This document shows, piece after piece, positions 24,409 to 32,154 of a stretch of 32,735 nt of DNA (positions are counted from its first letter, which is position 1; each line of letters begins with the position of its first letter). Origin of the DNA: Flavobacteriia bacterium (GTDB lineage Bacteria; Bacteroidota; Bacteroidia; Flavobacteriales_D; Crocinitomicaceae). Location: positions 1 through 32,735 of the forward strand of contig JAPLEV010000039.1 in the NCBI GenBank assembly GCA_026391005.1, in the 5' to 3' direction. The position numbers and the translations under genes are program-made. The notes below the pieces were generated by a model that searched no databases, was not told where the DNA came from, and saw only the letters and a program-made list of their open reading frames with translations.

Positions 24409-25049
24409 TCGTTGATTTTTCGCGCTATCATTAATCCATCACGGATTGGGAATAATACCTCCTCTACTCGATCATCTTGATGAACAAGTTGGTTGTATTC
24501 TCTTAGTAACAGGGTATCTTTATCATGTTGGGCGGGATCAATTACTTTTCCAGACCACAACACATTATCAGCAATGATGTACCCACCAACTTTTACCATG
24601 GAAAATACTAAGTGATAATAATTGATGTAATTATGCTTATCGGCATCAATAAATACGATATCCCACTTTTCATTTAAAGCAGGAATTAGTTCCATTGCAT
24701 CTCCAATTAAATAATCTATTTGTTGACTGTAAGGAGATTCATCAAAATAGCCCTTCACTCTTGACGCTAATTCTTCGTTGATATCAATCGTCACTAATTT
24801 TCCATTCGGCGTCAATCCTTCCGCTAAACAGATAGCCGAATAACCGGTATAAGTGCCAATTTCCAATATTCTTTCAGGTCGAATCATTTTTGAAAACATG
24901 CTCAATACTCGTCCTTGAAAATGTCCGCTTAACATCCGTGGCTGAAGTACTTCCAAATGCGTTTCACGGTTTATTTTCTTTAACAAGTCACTTTCATTTG
25001 CAGTATGCTCGCAAACGTATTTATCCAAAAGGGGATCGATGAACTCCAT
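24405..25049 (-). CDS. Class I SAM-dependent O-methyltransferase (COMT-like)
   Basis: Methyltransferase of 214 residues of the catechol/caffeoyl-CoA O-methyltransferase family. ILEIGTYTGYSAICLAEG is the SAM-binding loop; VFIDADKHNYINYY contains the acidic metal and substrate residues, and GGYIIADNVLWSGKV the third. These enzymes need a divalent metal and methylate catechol-like hydroxyls; the physiological substrate here is unknown. Coupled to mnmD by a 4-bp overlap. The sequence just before its start, including a likely promoter box, has been duplicated in tandem. Confidence 0.92.
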   Translation of the reverse strand: MEFIDPLLDKYVCEHTANESDLLKKINRETHLEVLQPRMLSGHFQGRVLSMFSKMIRPERILEIGTYTGYSAICLAEGLTPNGKLVTIDINEELASRVKGYFDESPYSQQIDYLIGDAMELIPALNEKWDIVFIDADKHNYINYYHLVFSMVKVGGYIIADNVLWSGKVIDPAQHDKDTLLLREYNQLVHQDDRVEEVLFPIRDGLMIARKINE

Positions 25050-25320
25050 GCCTAAATTTTATACAAAAGTATTGAATTTATTGCTCATCTCGATACGTAA
25101 GCTGACGGACTCTATAAGCTAATGAAGTGGATCGAGTCCGCTTAGGCGGATCGAGAGGCACTGATTTCTGAAATCGATAGAATCGCTTTTGAAAACTGCC
25201 TAAATTTTATACAAAAGTATTGAATTTATTGCTCATCTCGACTCCGCTCGATTAGCTAATTGAAGTGAATCGAGCGGAGCCGAGAGACACTGATTTCTGA
25301 AATCGATAGAATCGCTTTTG
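25049..25320. repeat. Tandem duplication (148-bp offset) with internal hairpins
   Basis: A 45-bp block (25049-25093) recurs exactly at 25197-25241, and a 33-bp block (25159-25191) recurs exactly at 25288-25320. Between the blocks each copy has its own CTCGA...TCGAG palindromic core. In copy 2 the core is a 17-bp stem with one mismatch (25237-25253 with 25268-25284) around a 14-base loop. Copy 1 instead has GGACTC/GAGTCC and TCCGC-TTAG-GCGGA hairpins. This fills the 206-bp gap between the O-methyltransferase and the ORF6N gene and extends into the end of the latter. Confidence 0.9.
25064..25071 (-). promoter_or_regulatory. Possible -7 element of the O-methyltransferase/mnmD operon, duplicated
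   Basis: TACTTTTG on the minus strand matches TAnnTTTG, about 14 bp before the O-methyltransferase ATG. An identical copy lies at 25212-25219 within the tandem duplication, 148 bp further upstream and pointing the same way. No -33 TTG at the right spacing was found. Confidence 0.45.
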
Positions 25321-25597
25321 GTCTTACTGTTGAATTTTTGATATTTTTGAACCGGTCGAAATTTTCGACCGGTTCAGCTCCTATTTCTACAATCGAGTTG
25401 CTAAACCTTAGAAAATCGGTTTCTTCTTCATCTAAATAGATCACATATCCTTCAGGAAATTTTTCAGGATTATTCTTTACAGCTTCATTTACACGTTTGG
25501 TTTCTATTCCATATAAATGAGCTACATCGCAATCTAATAAAACTTTTTTATTTCTAATTTCTATTAATTTTTCTTCTATAATTTCTAATCCCAACAT
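25256..25597 (-). CDS. ORF6N-domain protein, truncated; 3' end supplied by repeat
   Basis: The N-terminal part is a good ORF6N domain: LEIIEEKLIEIRNKKVLLDCDVAHLYGIETKRVNEAVKNNPEKFPEGYVIYLDEEE. This domain is found in phage- and mobile-element-associated DNA-binding proteins. After STVRPKA, where relatives continue with a conserved F-T-E-x-G stretch, the frame runs into the repeat at 25288-25320 and the hairpin, which encode ILSISEISVSRLRSIHFN and the stop. The remaining domain and C-terminus are missing, so the protein is probably non-functional. I start at the internal ATG 25595-25597, matching the family's usual N-terminus; an ATG at 25642 gives 15 further residues. Confidence 0.65.
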   Translation of the reverse strand: MLGLEIIEEKLIEIRNKKVLLDCDVAHLYGIETKRVNEAVKNNPEKFPEGYVIYLDEEETDFLRFSNSIVEIGAEPVENFDRFKNIKNSTVRPKAILSISEISVSRLRSIHFN

Positions 25598-25742
25598 AAC
25601 CAAAATTTTACTCTTTATTCTAAATATATGAAAAAGAATCAATTAATTATAGCTTTTAAGGAAAGAATCTGATAAAAGATGTTTGAAATGAGTTTTCTAA
25701 AAATTATTAAATTAAGTGCCACGTGCGAAGTGAGAGCAACAT

Positions 25743-25849
25743 TATTGATCATCTCGATCAGTCAGCTGACGGACTCTATAAGCTAATTGAAAGTGGATCG
25801 AGCGACTTGTGTCGAGCCTGTCGAGGTATGCCGAAGAAAGCCGAGAGCC
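25743..25849. repeat. Third, dispersed copy of the CTCGA hairpin repeat
   Basis: Shares a 23-bp identical stretch (25764-25786) with copy 1 (25100-25122), the flanking TTATTG-TCATCTCGA start and the CCGAGAG end. It contains CTCGATC/GATCGAG arms and the palindrome GTCAGCTGAC (25761-25770). Together with the tandem pair it flanks the truncated ORF6N gene on both sides. The remainder of the 242-bp gap 25643-25884 is AT-rich with nothing else recognisable. Confidence 0.75.
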
Positions 25850-25884
25850 AAGAATAGCAAGGCACAAGTACTTAGTGCAAATGA

Positions 25885-26463
25885 TTAAAAAGAACGAACT
25901 GCACGAACATAGGCCGTTTGGCTCTTAGAAAGGATGCTTTGTACTAAGGTACTTTGTACCCTCGCCGTGTTGGCATCAAACTCCGTTGAACTCCAGTACC
26001 ATACTGTACCCGTCGGCGTGAAACCAATAGCAACCTGGTTAGCAAACAACTTTTGTAACTCATCTTTGCTTGGTAGATACCAATCGGTGTAGCCAAATAA
26101 TACTAAATCTCCACAGATGTCTGCTGCAATGCCAGGTGTTAAGCAGCCATTAATGATATCGATCGTGTTTTGAGGGCCAGCACCAATGGATTGACCATCT
26201 GCTCCTGAAATAAGTGATCCATAATATCCCCACTCGGCTCCTGTTGATTGGTCACTCGTTGCTGCAATTATGCCGTGTTGCACATTTGCATCATATCCAA
26301 TATCACCAGATTGGAGAATATAAGCAATCTTTCCTCCTTGGTAAGCTGTACCAATAGAAAGAGTTTCGGGAATCACGGTAGTAGGTATTTTTTTCTTCTT
26401 ACAAGAAACAGATAAGATAATGATCAGTAAGGAAACTAAAATTAAAGTTCTGTTTGCTTTCAT
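25885..26463 (-). CDS. DUF1566-type surface lipoprotein
   Basis: Protein of 192 residues with an N-terminal leader ending LSVSCKKKK, a lipoprotein-type Cys followed by lysines, common among Bacteroidota lipoproteins. The mature domain shows the DUF1566/FISUMP-like pattern: GTAYQGGKIAYILQSGDIGYD at its start, DWYLPSKDELQKL, VWYWSSTEFD and a final AYVRAVRSF. The domain is a C-type-lectin-like fold in related proteins and is found in many surface proteins of unknown role. Divergent from alaS. No partner gene is evident. Confidence 0.8.
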   Translation of the reverse strand: MKANRTLILVSLLIIILSVSCKKKKIPTTVIPETLSIGTAYQGGKIAYILQSGDIGYDANVQHGIIAATSDQSTGAEWGYYGSLISGADGQSIGAGPQNTIDIINGCLTPGIAADICGDLVLFGYTDWYLPSKDELQKLFANQVAIGFTPTGTVWYWSSTEFDANTARVQSTLVQSILSKSQTAYVRAVRSF

Positions 26464-26607
26464 ATTCGTAAATTGTTTAAGTTCAGCACCAAAGTACAGA
26501 AAATTAATGACTTAAGGCTTAACACAAATAAAAAAATTAACAAAGTATTGAAAAACCTTCCTTTATTTTATATAATAATCGTAGTTCTCGAATTACACGA
26601 AATTTTC

Positions 26608-26615
26608 TAACTTTG
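26608..26615 (+). promoter_or_regulatory. Putative -7 element of alaS
   Basis: TAACTTTG matches TAnnTTTG and lies 19 bp before the alaS ATG. The -33 region has TTC rather than TTG at 20 bp spacing, so the match is partial. Confidence 0.5.
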
Positions 26616-26634
26616 TATGAATTAGTAAAAAGCA

Positions 26635-29253
26635 ATGACCGTATCTGAAATAAGGCAGCAATTTTTTGATTTTTTTGAAAGTAAAGGACATAAAATTGTT
26701 CCTTCAGCGCCCATGGTTGTGAAAAATGACCCAACCTTAATGTTTACTAATGCAGGAATGAATCAATTCAAGGATTTTTTCTTGGGGTACCAAGTAGCAA
26801 GCGAAAAGCGAGTTGCTAATTCACAAAAATGTTTGCGCGTATCGGGAAAGCACAATGACCTAGAAGAAGTGGGGGTTGATACCTATCACCATACCATGTT
26901 TGAAATGTTGGGGAATTGGTCATTTGGAGATTATTTCAAAGAAGAAGCCATTTCTTGGGCTTGGGAATTATTAACGGAAGTGTATAAAATTCCAAAAGAT
27001 CAACTATACGTTACCGTTTTCGAAGGTGATGCCTCCGATAATGTACCACGCGATGAAGAAAGTTATTCTATTTGGAAAAAATTTATTGAGGAAGACCGAA
27101 TTATTTTGGCTTCTAAAAAAGATAATTTTTGGGAAATGGGCGATACGGGACCTTGTGGACCGTGTACCGAAATTCATGTGGATTTGCGTGATGAAGCCGA
27201 TAAAATAAAAATAGCTGGTCGCGATTTAGTAAATAATGACCATCCACAAGTGATTGAAATTTGGAACAATGTTTTCATGCAATTCAATCGAAAAGCTGAT
27301 AGTTCCTTGGAAAATCTTCCATCTACACATGTTGATACAGGTATGGGATTGGAGCGTTTAGCGATGGCACTTCAAGGAAAGCAATCCAACTACGATACTG
27401 ATTTATTTCAAACCTTGATTCAACACATGGTTAAGGTTTCTGGGATTCCTTATGGAAAATCAGAAGAAACGGACATTGCCCTTCGCGTTATCGCTGACCA
27501 TGTGCGAACCATCGCTTTTTCAATTGCCGATGGACAACTACCGGCCAACAACGGTGCAGGGTATGTTATCCGAAGAATTTTGCGAAGAGCAGTGCGTTAC
27601 GGCTACCAAACATTGGGATTAAAGGAATCTTTTTTGAGTGACTTATCGCTCGTATTATGCGAATTAATGGGGGATCCTTACCAAGAATTGATTGCGCAAA
27701 AAGACATCATTTCCAAAGTAATTCGCGAAGAAGAAAATAGTTTTTTCAGAACATTAGAGCTCGGAATTAAAAGAATGGAGCTGTTAATGAACGAGTGTAA
27801 AGCACAAAACCAGCAGATTATTGCTGGAAATGCCGTGTTTGAATTGTATGATACCTATGGTTTTCCCGTCGATTTAACTTCGTTAATTGCAAGAGAAAAT
27901 GGCTTAAGCATCGACGAGATTGCTTTTGATCACGAACTTCAGATTCAAAAAGATAGATCGCGCGCAGCAACAGCTGTAGAAACAGCCGATTGGGTTCAGG
28001 TGAATCCCGACGAAACAACCGAATTTATTGGTTATGACCACACAAGTGCTGAGGTCCGCATTATCAAGTACCGCAAAGTTTCTCAAAAGCAAAAAGACTT
28101 TTTTCAATTAGTGCTGAATCAAACTCCATTCTATCCAGAAGGAGGTGGCCAAGTGGGCGATAAAGGAATAATTCGTAATGAAACTTCCACCATTTCCATC
28201 TTTGACACGAAAAAAGAAAATAATTTAATTATCCATTTAACGGAAAAAATTCCTGCTGAATTAAGTGGGATATTTACTGCTCAGATTGATGTAGATAAAC
28301 GCAATTTAAGTGCTGATAATCATTCCGCTACGCATTTATTGCATCACGCTTTACGTTCCGTACTCGGCAAGCATGTGGAGCAAAAGGGTTCACTCGTTAA
28401 TCCTTCGAATTTACGCTTCGACTTCTCACACTTTTCTAAAGTGACAGATGAAGAAATGGAGCAGATTGAAACGATGGTGACGAAGGCAATTCACCAAAAT
28501 ATTTCCTTGGAAGAACGTCGTGCAGTGCCCATTGAGGAAGCAAAAAAGTTGGGTGCTATGGCTTTATTTGGCGAAAAATATGGCGATGCAGTGCGCGTTA
28601 TTAAATTTGGAGATTCTGTAGAATTATGTGGTGGAATTCACGTTCCATCAACTGGAAAAATTGGTCTATTCAAAATAACTTCCGAAGCAGCAGTGGCAGC
28701 AGGTATTCGTAGAATTGAAGCCATAACAGGTCCGAGTGCTGAACGATATTTTAAAGAAAAAGCAGCGACCTTAGATCAGCTAAGTGCCTTGTTAAAGAAT
28801 CCTCAAAATATTCAAAAATCAGTGCTTGATTTAATTGAGAAAAACAATGAGTTAACGAAGTCATTAGAACAATTCCAACGCGAAAAAAGCAAAGCGATAA
28901 AAGCAGTACTTTCCACTAAAATTAGCGCTGAAAATGGCCTTAATTATTTAGGTGAAATCGTAGATTTAGATAATGATTCAGTGAAAGATATTTTATTTCA
29001 ACTAAAAAGTGAAACGGATAATTTTGTGGGGGTAATTGGCAATAAAGACGGTGCAAAATGCACCTTGAGTTTAATCATTTCGGAAAATTTGGTGAAGGAT
29101 AAAGGCTGGGACGCTTCGAAGCTAATACGCTCAGCAGCTCAGCACATTCATGGAGGAGGTGGCGGACAAAACTTTTTTGCAACAGCAGGCGGAAAATTAC
29201 CAAGTGGACTTTCAATGGCCATCTCAGAAATTAAGTTACTTTTAGCTCAATAA
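26635..29253 (+). CDS. alaS: Alanyl-tRNA synthetase
   Basis: Full-length AlaRS of 872 residues. In order: class II catalytic core (FFESKGHKIVPSAPMV, FTNAGMNQFKDFFLG, GDTGPCGPCTEIHVD), tRNA-recognition helices, the editing domain with zinc ligands in NHSATHLLHHAL and CGGIHV, and the C-terminal C-Ala/DHHA1 domain with HIHGGGGGQNFFATAGG. It charges tRNA-Ala and clears Ser- and Gly-tRNA-Ala. Housekeeping gene. The glycosyltransferase gene begins 12 bp after its stop on the same strand, so the surface-glycan genes could receive read-through transcription from alaS. Confidence 0.98.
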   Translation: MTVSEIRQQFFDFFESKGHKIVPSAPMVVKNDPTLMFTNAGMNQFKDFFLGYQVASEKRVANSQKCLRVSGKHNDLEEVGVDTYHHTMFEMLGNWSFGDYFKEEAISWAWELLTEVYKIPKDQLYVTVFEGDASDNVPRDEESYSIWKKFIEEDRIILASKKDNFWEMGDTGPCGPCTEIHVDLRDEADKIKIAGRDLVNNDHPQVIEIWNNVFMQFNRKADSSLENLPSTHVDTGMGLERLAMALQGKQSNYDTDLFQTLIQHMVKVSGIPYGKSEETDIALRVIADHVRTIAFSIADGQLPANNGAGYVIRRILRRAVRYGYQTLGLKESFLSDLSLVLCELMGDPYQELIAQKDIISKVIREEENSFFRTLELGIKRMELLMNECKAQNQQIIAGNAVFELYDTYGFPVDLTSLIARENGLSIDEIAFDHELQIQKDRSRAATAVETADWVQVNPDETTEFIGYDHTSAEVRIIKYRKVSQKQKDFFQLVLNQTPFYPEGGGQVGDKGIIRNETSTISIFDTKKENNLIIHLTEKIPAELSGIFTAQIDVDKRNLSADNHSATHLLHHALRSVLGKHVEQKGSLVNPSNLRFDFSHFSKVTDEEMEQIETMVTKAIHQNISLEERRAVPIEEAKKLGAMALFGEKYGDAVRVIKFGDSVELCGGIHVPSTGKIGLFKITSEAAVAAGIRRIEAITGPSAERYFKEKAATLDQLSALLKNPQNIQKSVLDLIEKNNELTKSLEQFQREKSKAIKAVLSTKISAENGLNYLGEIVDLDNDSVKDILFQLKSETDNFVGVIGNKDGAKCTLSLIISENLVKDKGWDASKLIRSAAQHIHGGGGGQNFFATAGGKLPSGLSMAISEIKLLLAQ

Positions 29254-29265
29254 AAAGGGTTGTCA

Positions 29266-30171
29266 ATGCTAAAAATTTCAGTTGCCATTTGTACCTATAA
29301 TCGGGAGAAATACCTTCCGCAATTATTTGCTTCAATCGAAAAACAAACGTTAGCAACAGATCAATTTGAAGTGGTCCTTGTTAATAATAATTCACCCGGA
29401 AATACAGCCGAACTTTTTCAAGAATTTCAACGCAAAAACCCCACTTTACAAACGCGTTATTGCGAAGAAGTAGAACAAGGGCTTTCTTTTTCAAGAAATC
29501 ATGCCATTCAAAAAGCCAACTTTGAATTAATTACCTTTTTGGATGATGACGCCTTCATCGATGAGCATTACCTTGCTGTGCTCGTAGATGAATTTTCAAC
29601 TTCTCCAGACACAATGGCAATTGGTGGAAAAATTTTGTTACATTATGAAGATACGATCCCAAAATGGGAAAATCGCTTTCTGAATTCACTACTTGGTTAT
29701 TTTAACAAAGGAGATGAAAAATTACAATTTAGTTCAAATGATTATCCTCGTGGTTCTAACATGGCCTTTCGAACAAGTGTTTTTGAGCAAGTTGGTTTAT
29801 TTGATGTCAGTTTAGGAAGAATTGGAGCTTCTCTTAGCGGTGGCGAAGAAAAGGATTTGTTCAATAAGTTGTATAAACACAACATGAAAGTGCTTTATTT
29901 ACCCAATGCGCTTGTGTTTCATTCCGTTCCAGTGGAAAGAACGCTCACTTCTTTCATCAAAAAACAAGGGATAGGAACTGGAAAAAGTGAACGAATAAGG
30001 TCTTCAAAAGAAGGCGGTTTTTCTTACATAAAAAGACTAATTATTGAACTTATGAAATGGGGAGCAAGTATACTCATCGCGTTCTATTTTTTATTAACCC
30101 TACACTATCAGCGAGCAAAAATGATTCTTTTATTCCGTTATTGGGTAACCTTAGGGTTGCTTTCTAAGTAG
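29266..30171 (+). CDS. Glycosyltransferase family 2
   Basis: GT2 protein of about 301 residues. SVAICTYNREKYLPQLFASI is the GT-A start, VVLVNNNSPGNT the nucleotide-binding strand, FLDDDAF the metal-binding motif and SGGEEKDLFNKLYKHNMKVLYLPNALVFH the acceptor/base region. One C-terminal hydrophobic helix (WGASILIAFYFLLTLHY) probably anchors it to the inner membrane. I use the ATG at 29266; a TTG at 29260 would add two residues. It probably adds a sugar to a lipid-linked surface polysaccharide, in line with the following PseB-type and NeuB-family genes. Confidence 0.88.
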   Translation: MLKISVAICTYNREKYLPQLFASIEKQTLATDQFEVVLVNNNSPGNTAELFQEFQRKNPTLQTRYCEEVEQGLSFSRNHAIQKANFELITFLDDDAFIDEHYLAVLVDEFSTSPDTMAIGGKILLHYEDTIPKWENRFLNSLLGYFNKGDEKLQFSSNDYPRGSNMAFRTSVFEQVGLFDVSLGRIGASLSGGEEKDLFNKLYKHNMKVLYLPNALVFHSVPVERTLTSFIKKQGIGTGKSERIRSSKEGGFSYIKRLIIELMKWGASILIAFYFLLTLHYQRAKMILLFRYWVTLGLLSK

Positions 30172-30183
30172 TACATCTAAGTT

Positions 30184-31092
30184 ATGCGTTTACTAGTGTG
30201 TGTTCAATCTTGGTTTAGAAATTTAGGCAATACCTTTGCCTCGTGTATTCGTATATTTCTTCAAACAAAATTCACCCATATTCTCCAATCAAAATTTACG
30301 CAGAAGGACACTTGTTTACTACTTGGGAATGGCCCATCACTCAAACAAACCATAGAAAAACATTCAATTGAATCATTTCAATACTATGATTTAATGGCAG
30401 TTAACCAATTTGCCAATACCGAATATTTCACGGCACTACAACCAAAACTTTACCTATTAAACGCGGTGAGTTACTTTCAAACTGAAGAGAGCCTATCCCC
30501 TTTCTACCAAGAATTACGAAAAGAATTATTTGGTAACCTCCTTGCGACTACATCCTGGGAAATGTTTTTAATGGTTCCCTTCCGCGCTAAAAAATCAAGT
30601 CATTTTAAAGCATTAATTGCTGGAAATCAAAATATAAAAGCCATCTATTTTAACCAAACTCCCGGCGAGGGATTTAACTTTTTTACCCACTTTGTTTACA
30701 AAAGATCGTGGGCTATTCCCCGGCCTCACAATGTATTGATACCTGGGATCATGAATGCCATTTTCCTGAATTATAAAACCATAGCCATCGTAGGAGCTGA
30801 TCATTCGTGGTTAGCAGAGATTTCCGTAATCGATAACAATGAAGCCCTCGTGCATCAGAAACATTACTACGACGAGCAAACATCACGTCCCGAAAAAGTG
30901 CAAGACTATATCACTAGACCAAGGAAATTACACGAAATTCTTCATAAATTCTATTTGTCATTTAAAGGATATTGGGACATCTTGAAATTCAGTAAAAAAA
31001 GAAATGTGAGCATCTATAATTGCAGTGAAGTATCGATGATTGATGCATTCGAGCGTAAATCGTTATCGGAACTTCGAAAAAGTCAATCATAG
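30184..31092 (+). CDS. DUF115/MAF-like putative glycan transferase
   Basis: Protein of 302 residues. LLLGNGPSLKQTI (about residues 45-57) is the nucleotide-binding-like G-GPSL motif of the DUF115/MptE-like family, and later TIAIVGADHSWL matches its second conserved block. Between them, LMAVNQFANTEYFTALQPKLYLL fits the family's fold. Relatives include motility-associated factor (MAF) proteins, which transfer nonulosonic acids, and uncharacterised transferases of O-antigen clusters. With a PseB-type dehydratase and a NeuB-family synthase directly downstream, transfer of a nonulosonate is plausible but not proven. It begins 12 bp after the GT2 gene. Confidence 0.6.
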   Translation: MRLLVCVQSWFRNLGNTFASCIRIFLQTKFTHILQSKFTQKDTCLLLGNGPSLKQTIEKHSIESFQYYDLMAVNQFANTEYFTALQPKLYLLNAVSYFQTEESLSPFYQELRKELFGNLLATTSWEMFLMVPFRAKKSSHFKALIAGNQNIKAIYFNQTPGEGFNFFTHFVYKRSWAIPRPHNVLIPGIMNAIFLNYKTIAIVGADHSWLAEISVIDNNEALVHQKHYYDEQTSRPEKVQDYITRPRKLHEILHKFYLSFKGYWDILKFSKKRNVSIYNCSEVSMIDAFERKSLSELRKSQS

Positions 31093-31110
31093 TGATTGCA
31101 TAGGATTTAA

Positions 31111-31118
31111 TATATTTG
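31111..31118 (+). promoter_or_regulatory. Possible -7 element before the PseB-type gene
   Basis: TATATTTG, identical to the thrS box, lies 13 bp before the ATG at 31132 in a 39-bp gap. No -33 TTG at the normal spacing (one occurs at only 12 bp). Confidence 0.4.
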
Positions 31119-31131
31119 TATAAATAGTAAT

Positions 31132-32142
31132 ATGAAAGATAAAGCAGTACTAATAACAGGAGGAACAGGGTCATTAGGAAAAGCACTTACGAAACATTTA
31201 CTTACCCAACATCCTGATATCAGTAGGTTGGTTATTTTTTCGCGAGATGAACAGAAGCAATTTGAAATGGAACAAGAGTTTCCAGTCAAAAAATACCCCC
31301 AACTCCGTTATTTTATAGGAGATGTAAGAGACTATGAACGATTAGAAAGAGCGTTCTCAGGAATTGATTATGTCATTCACGCAGCAGCAATGAAACACGT
31401 ACATATTGCTGAATACAATCCAGATGAATGCGTAAAGACGAATGTAGGTGGAGCTGAAAATGTAATTAAAGCAGCATTAAAAACGAATGTCTCACATGTA
31501 GTCGCGCTTTCAACCGATAAAGCGTGTGCTCCCATCAATCTGTATGGTGCAACTAAATTAACCTCCGACAAACTATTTGTTGCCGCTAATAACATCAAAG
31601 GAAAGCGCGACATTAAATTCTCCGTTGTTCGCTACGGAAATGTCATGGGATCAAATGGTTCGGTTATTCCTTTCTTTTTAAAGCGAAAAGAAATTGACAA
31701 TGTTTTACCAATTACCGTAGAATCAATGACACGGTTTAATATTTCCCTTCAAGGAGGTGTTGATATGGTCATGCATGCTTTGCAAACGGCTTGGGGCGGC
31801 GAAATATTTGTCCCAAAAATCCCTTCTTACCGTATCATGGATGTGGCAGAAGCCATTGGTCCCAACTGCGAAAAGAAAGTGATTGGAATTCGCCCTGGTG
31901 AAAAGATTCACGAAGAAATGATCAGTGCATCTGATTCTTTTTTCACCTATGATTTAGGTAAATATTACGTCATTATTCCGCAATCAACAGTATGGAACCT
32001 GAATGAGTTTGTGATGAAATTCAATGCCATAAAAGTTAAAGAAGGATTCTCCTACAATTCACTTGATAATGAAGAAATGGAAAATGTGGAGAGTTTACGT
32101 GAATTAATTCGTGAACACATTGACCCTAATTTTAAGGCGTAA
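31132..32142 (+). CDS. pseB: UDP-N-acetylglucosamine 4,6-dehydratase (PseB-type, inverting)
   Basis: Extended SDR enzyme of 336 residues. GGTGSLGKAL (10-19) binds NADP; LSTDKACAPINLYGATK carries D129, K130, Y138 and K142, equivalent to the catalytic Asp, Lys and YxxxK pair of Campylobacter PseB at a constant offset of three. VRYGNVMGSNGSVIPFF and RPGEKIHEEMIS are also family motifs. It converts UDP-GlcNAc to UDP-2-acetamido-2,6-dideoxy-L-arabino-hexos-4-ulose, the first step to pseudaminic acid and to some other 6-deoxy amino sugars. Followed after 12 bp by a NeuB-family gene, which favours a nonulosonate product. FnlA-type enzymes of other pathways are similar, so the end product is not fixed by this gene alone. 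Confidence 0.88.
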   Translation: MKDKAVLITGGTGSLGKALTKHLLTQHPDISRLVIFSRDEQKQFEMEQEFPVKKYPQLRYFIGDVRDYERLERAFSGIDYVIHAAAMKHVHIAEYNPDECVKTNVGGAENVIKAALKTNVSHVVALSTDKACAPINLYGATKLTSDKLFVAANNIKGKRDIKFSVVRYGNVMGSNGSVIPFFLKRKEIDNVLPITVESMTRFNISLQGGVDMVMHALQTAWGGEIFVPKIPSYRIMDVAEAIGPNCEKKVIGIRPGEKIHEEMISASDSFFTYDLGKYYVIIPQSTVWNLNEFVMKFNAIKVKEGFSYNSLDNEEMENVESLRELIREHIDPNFKA

Positions 32143-32154
32143 CACCTTTATTTC

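Noticed and set aside
25049..25849. A CRISPR array in the repeat region
   Set aside because: Only three copies, irregular spacing, differing cores and no cas genes; the units are hairpin elements.
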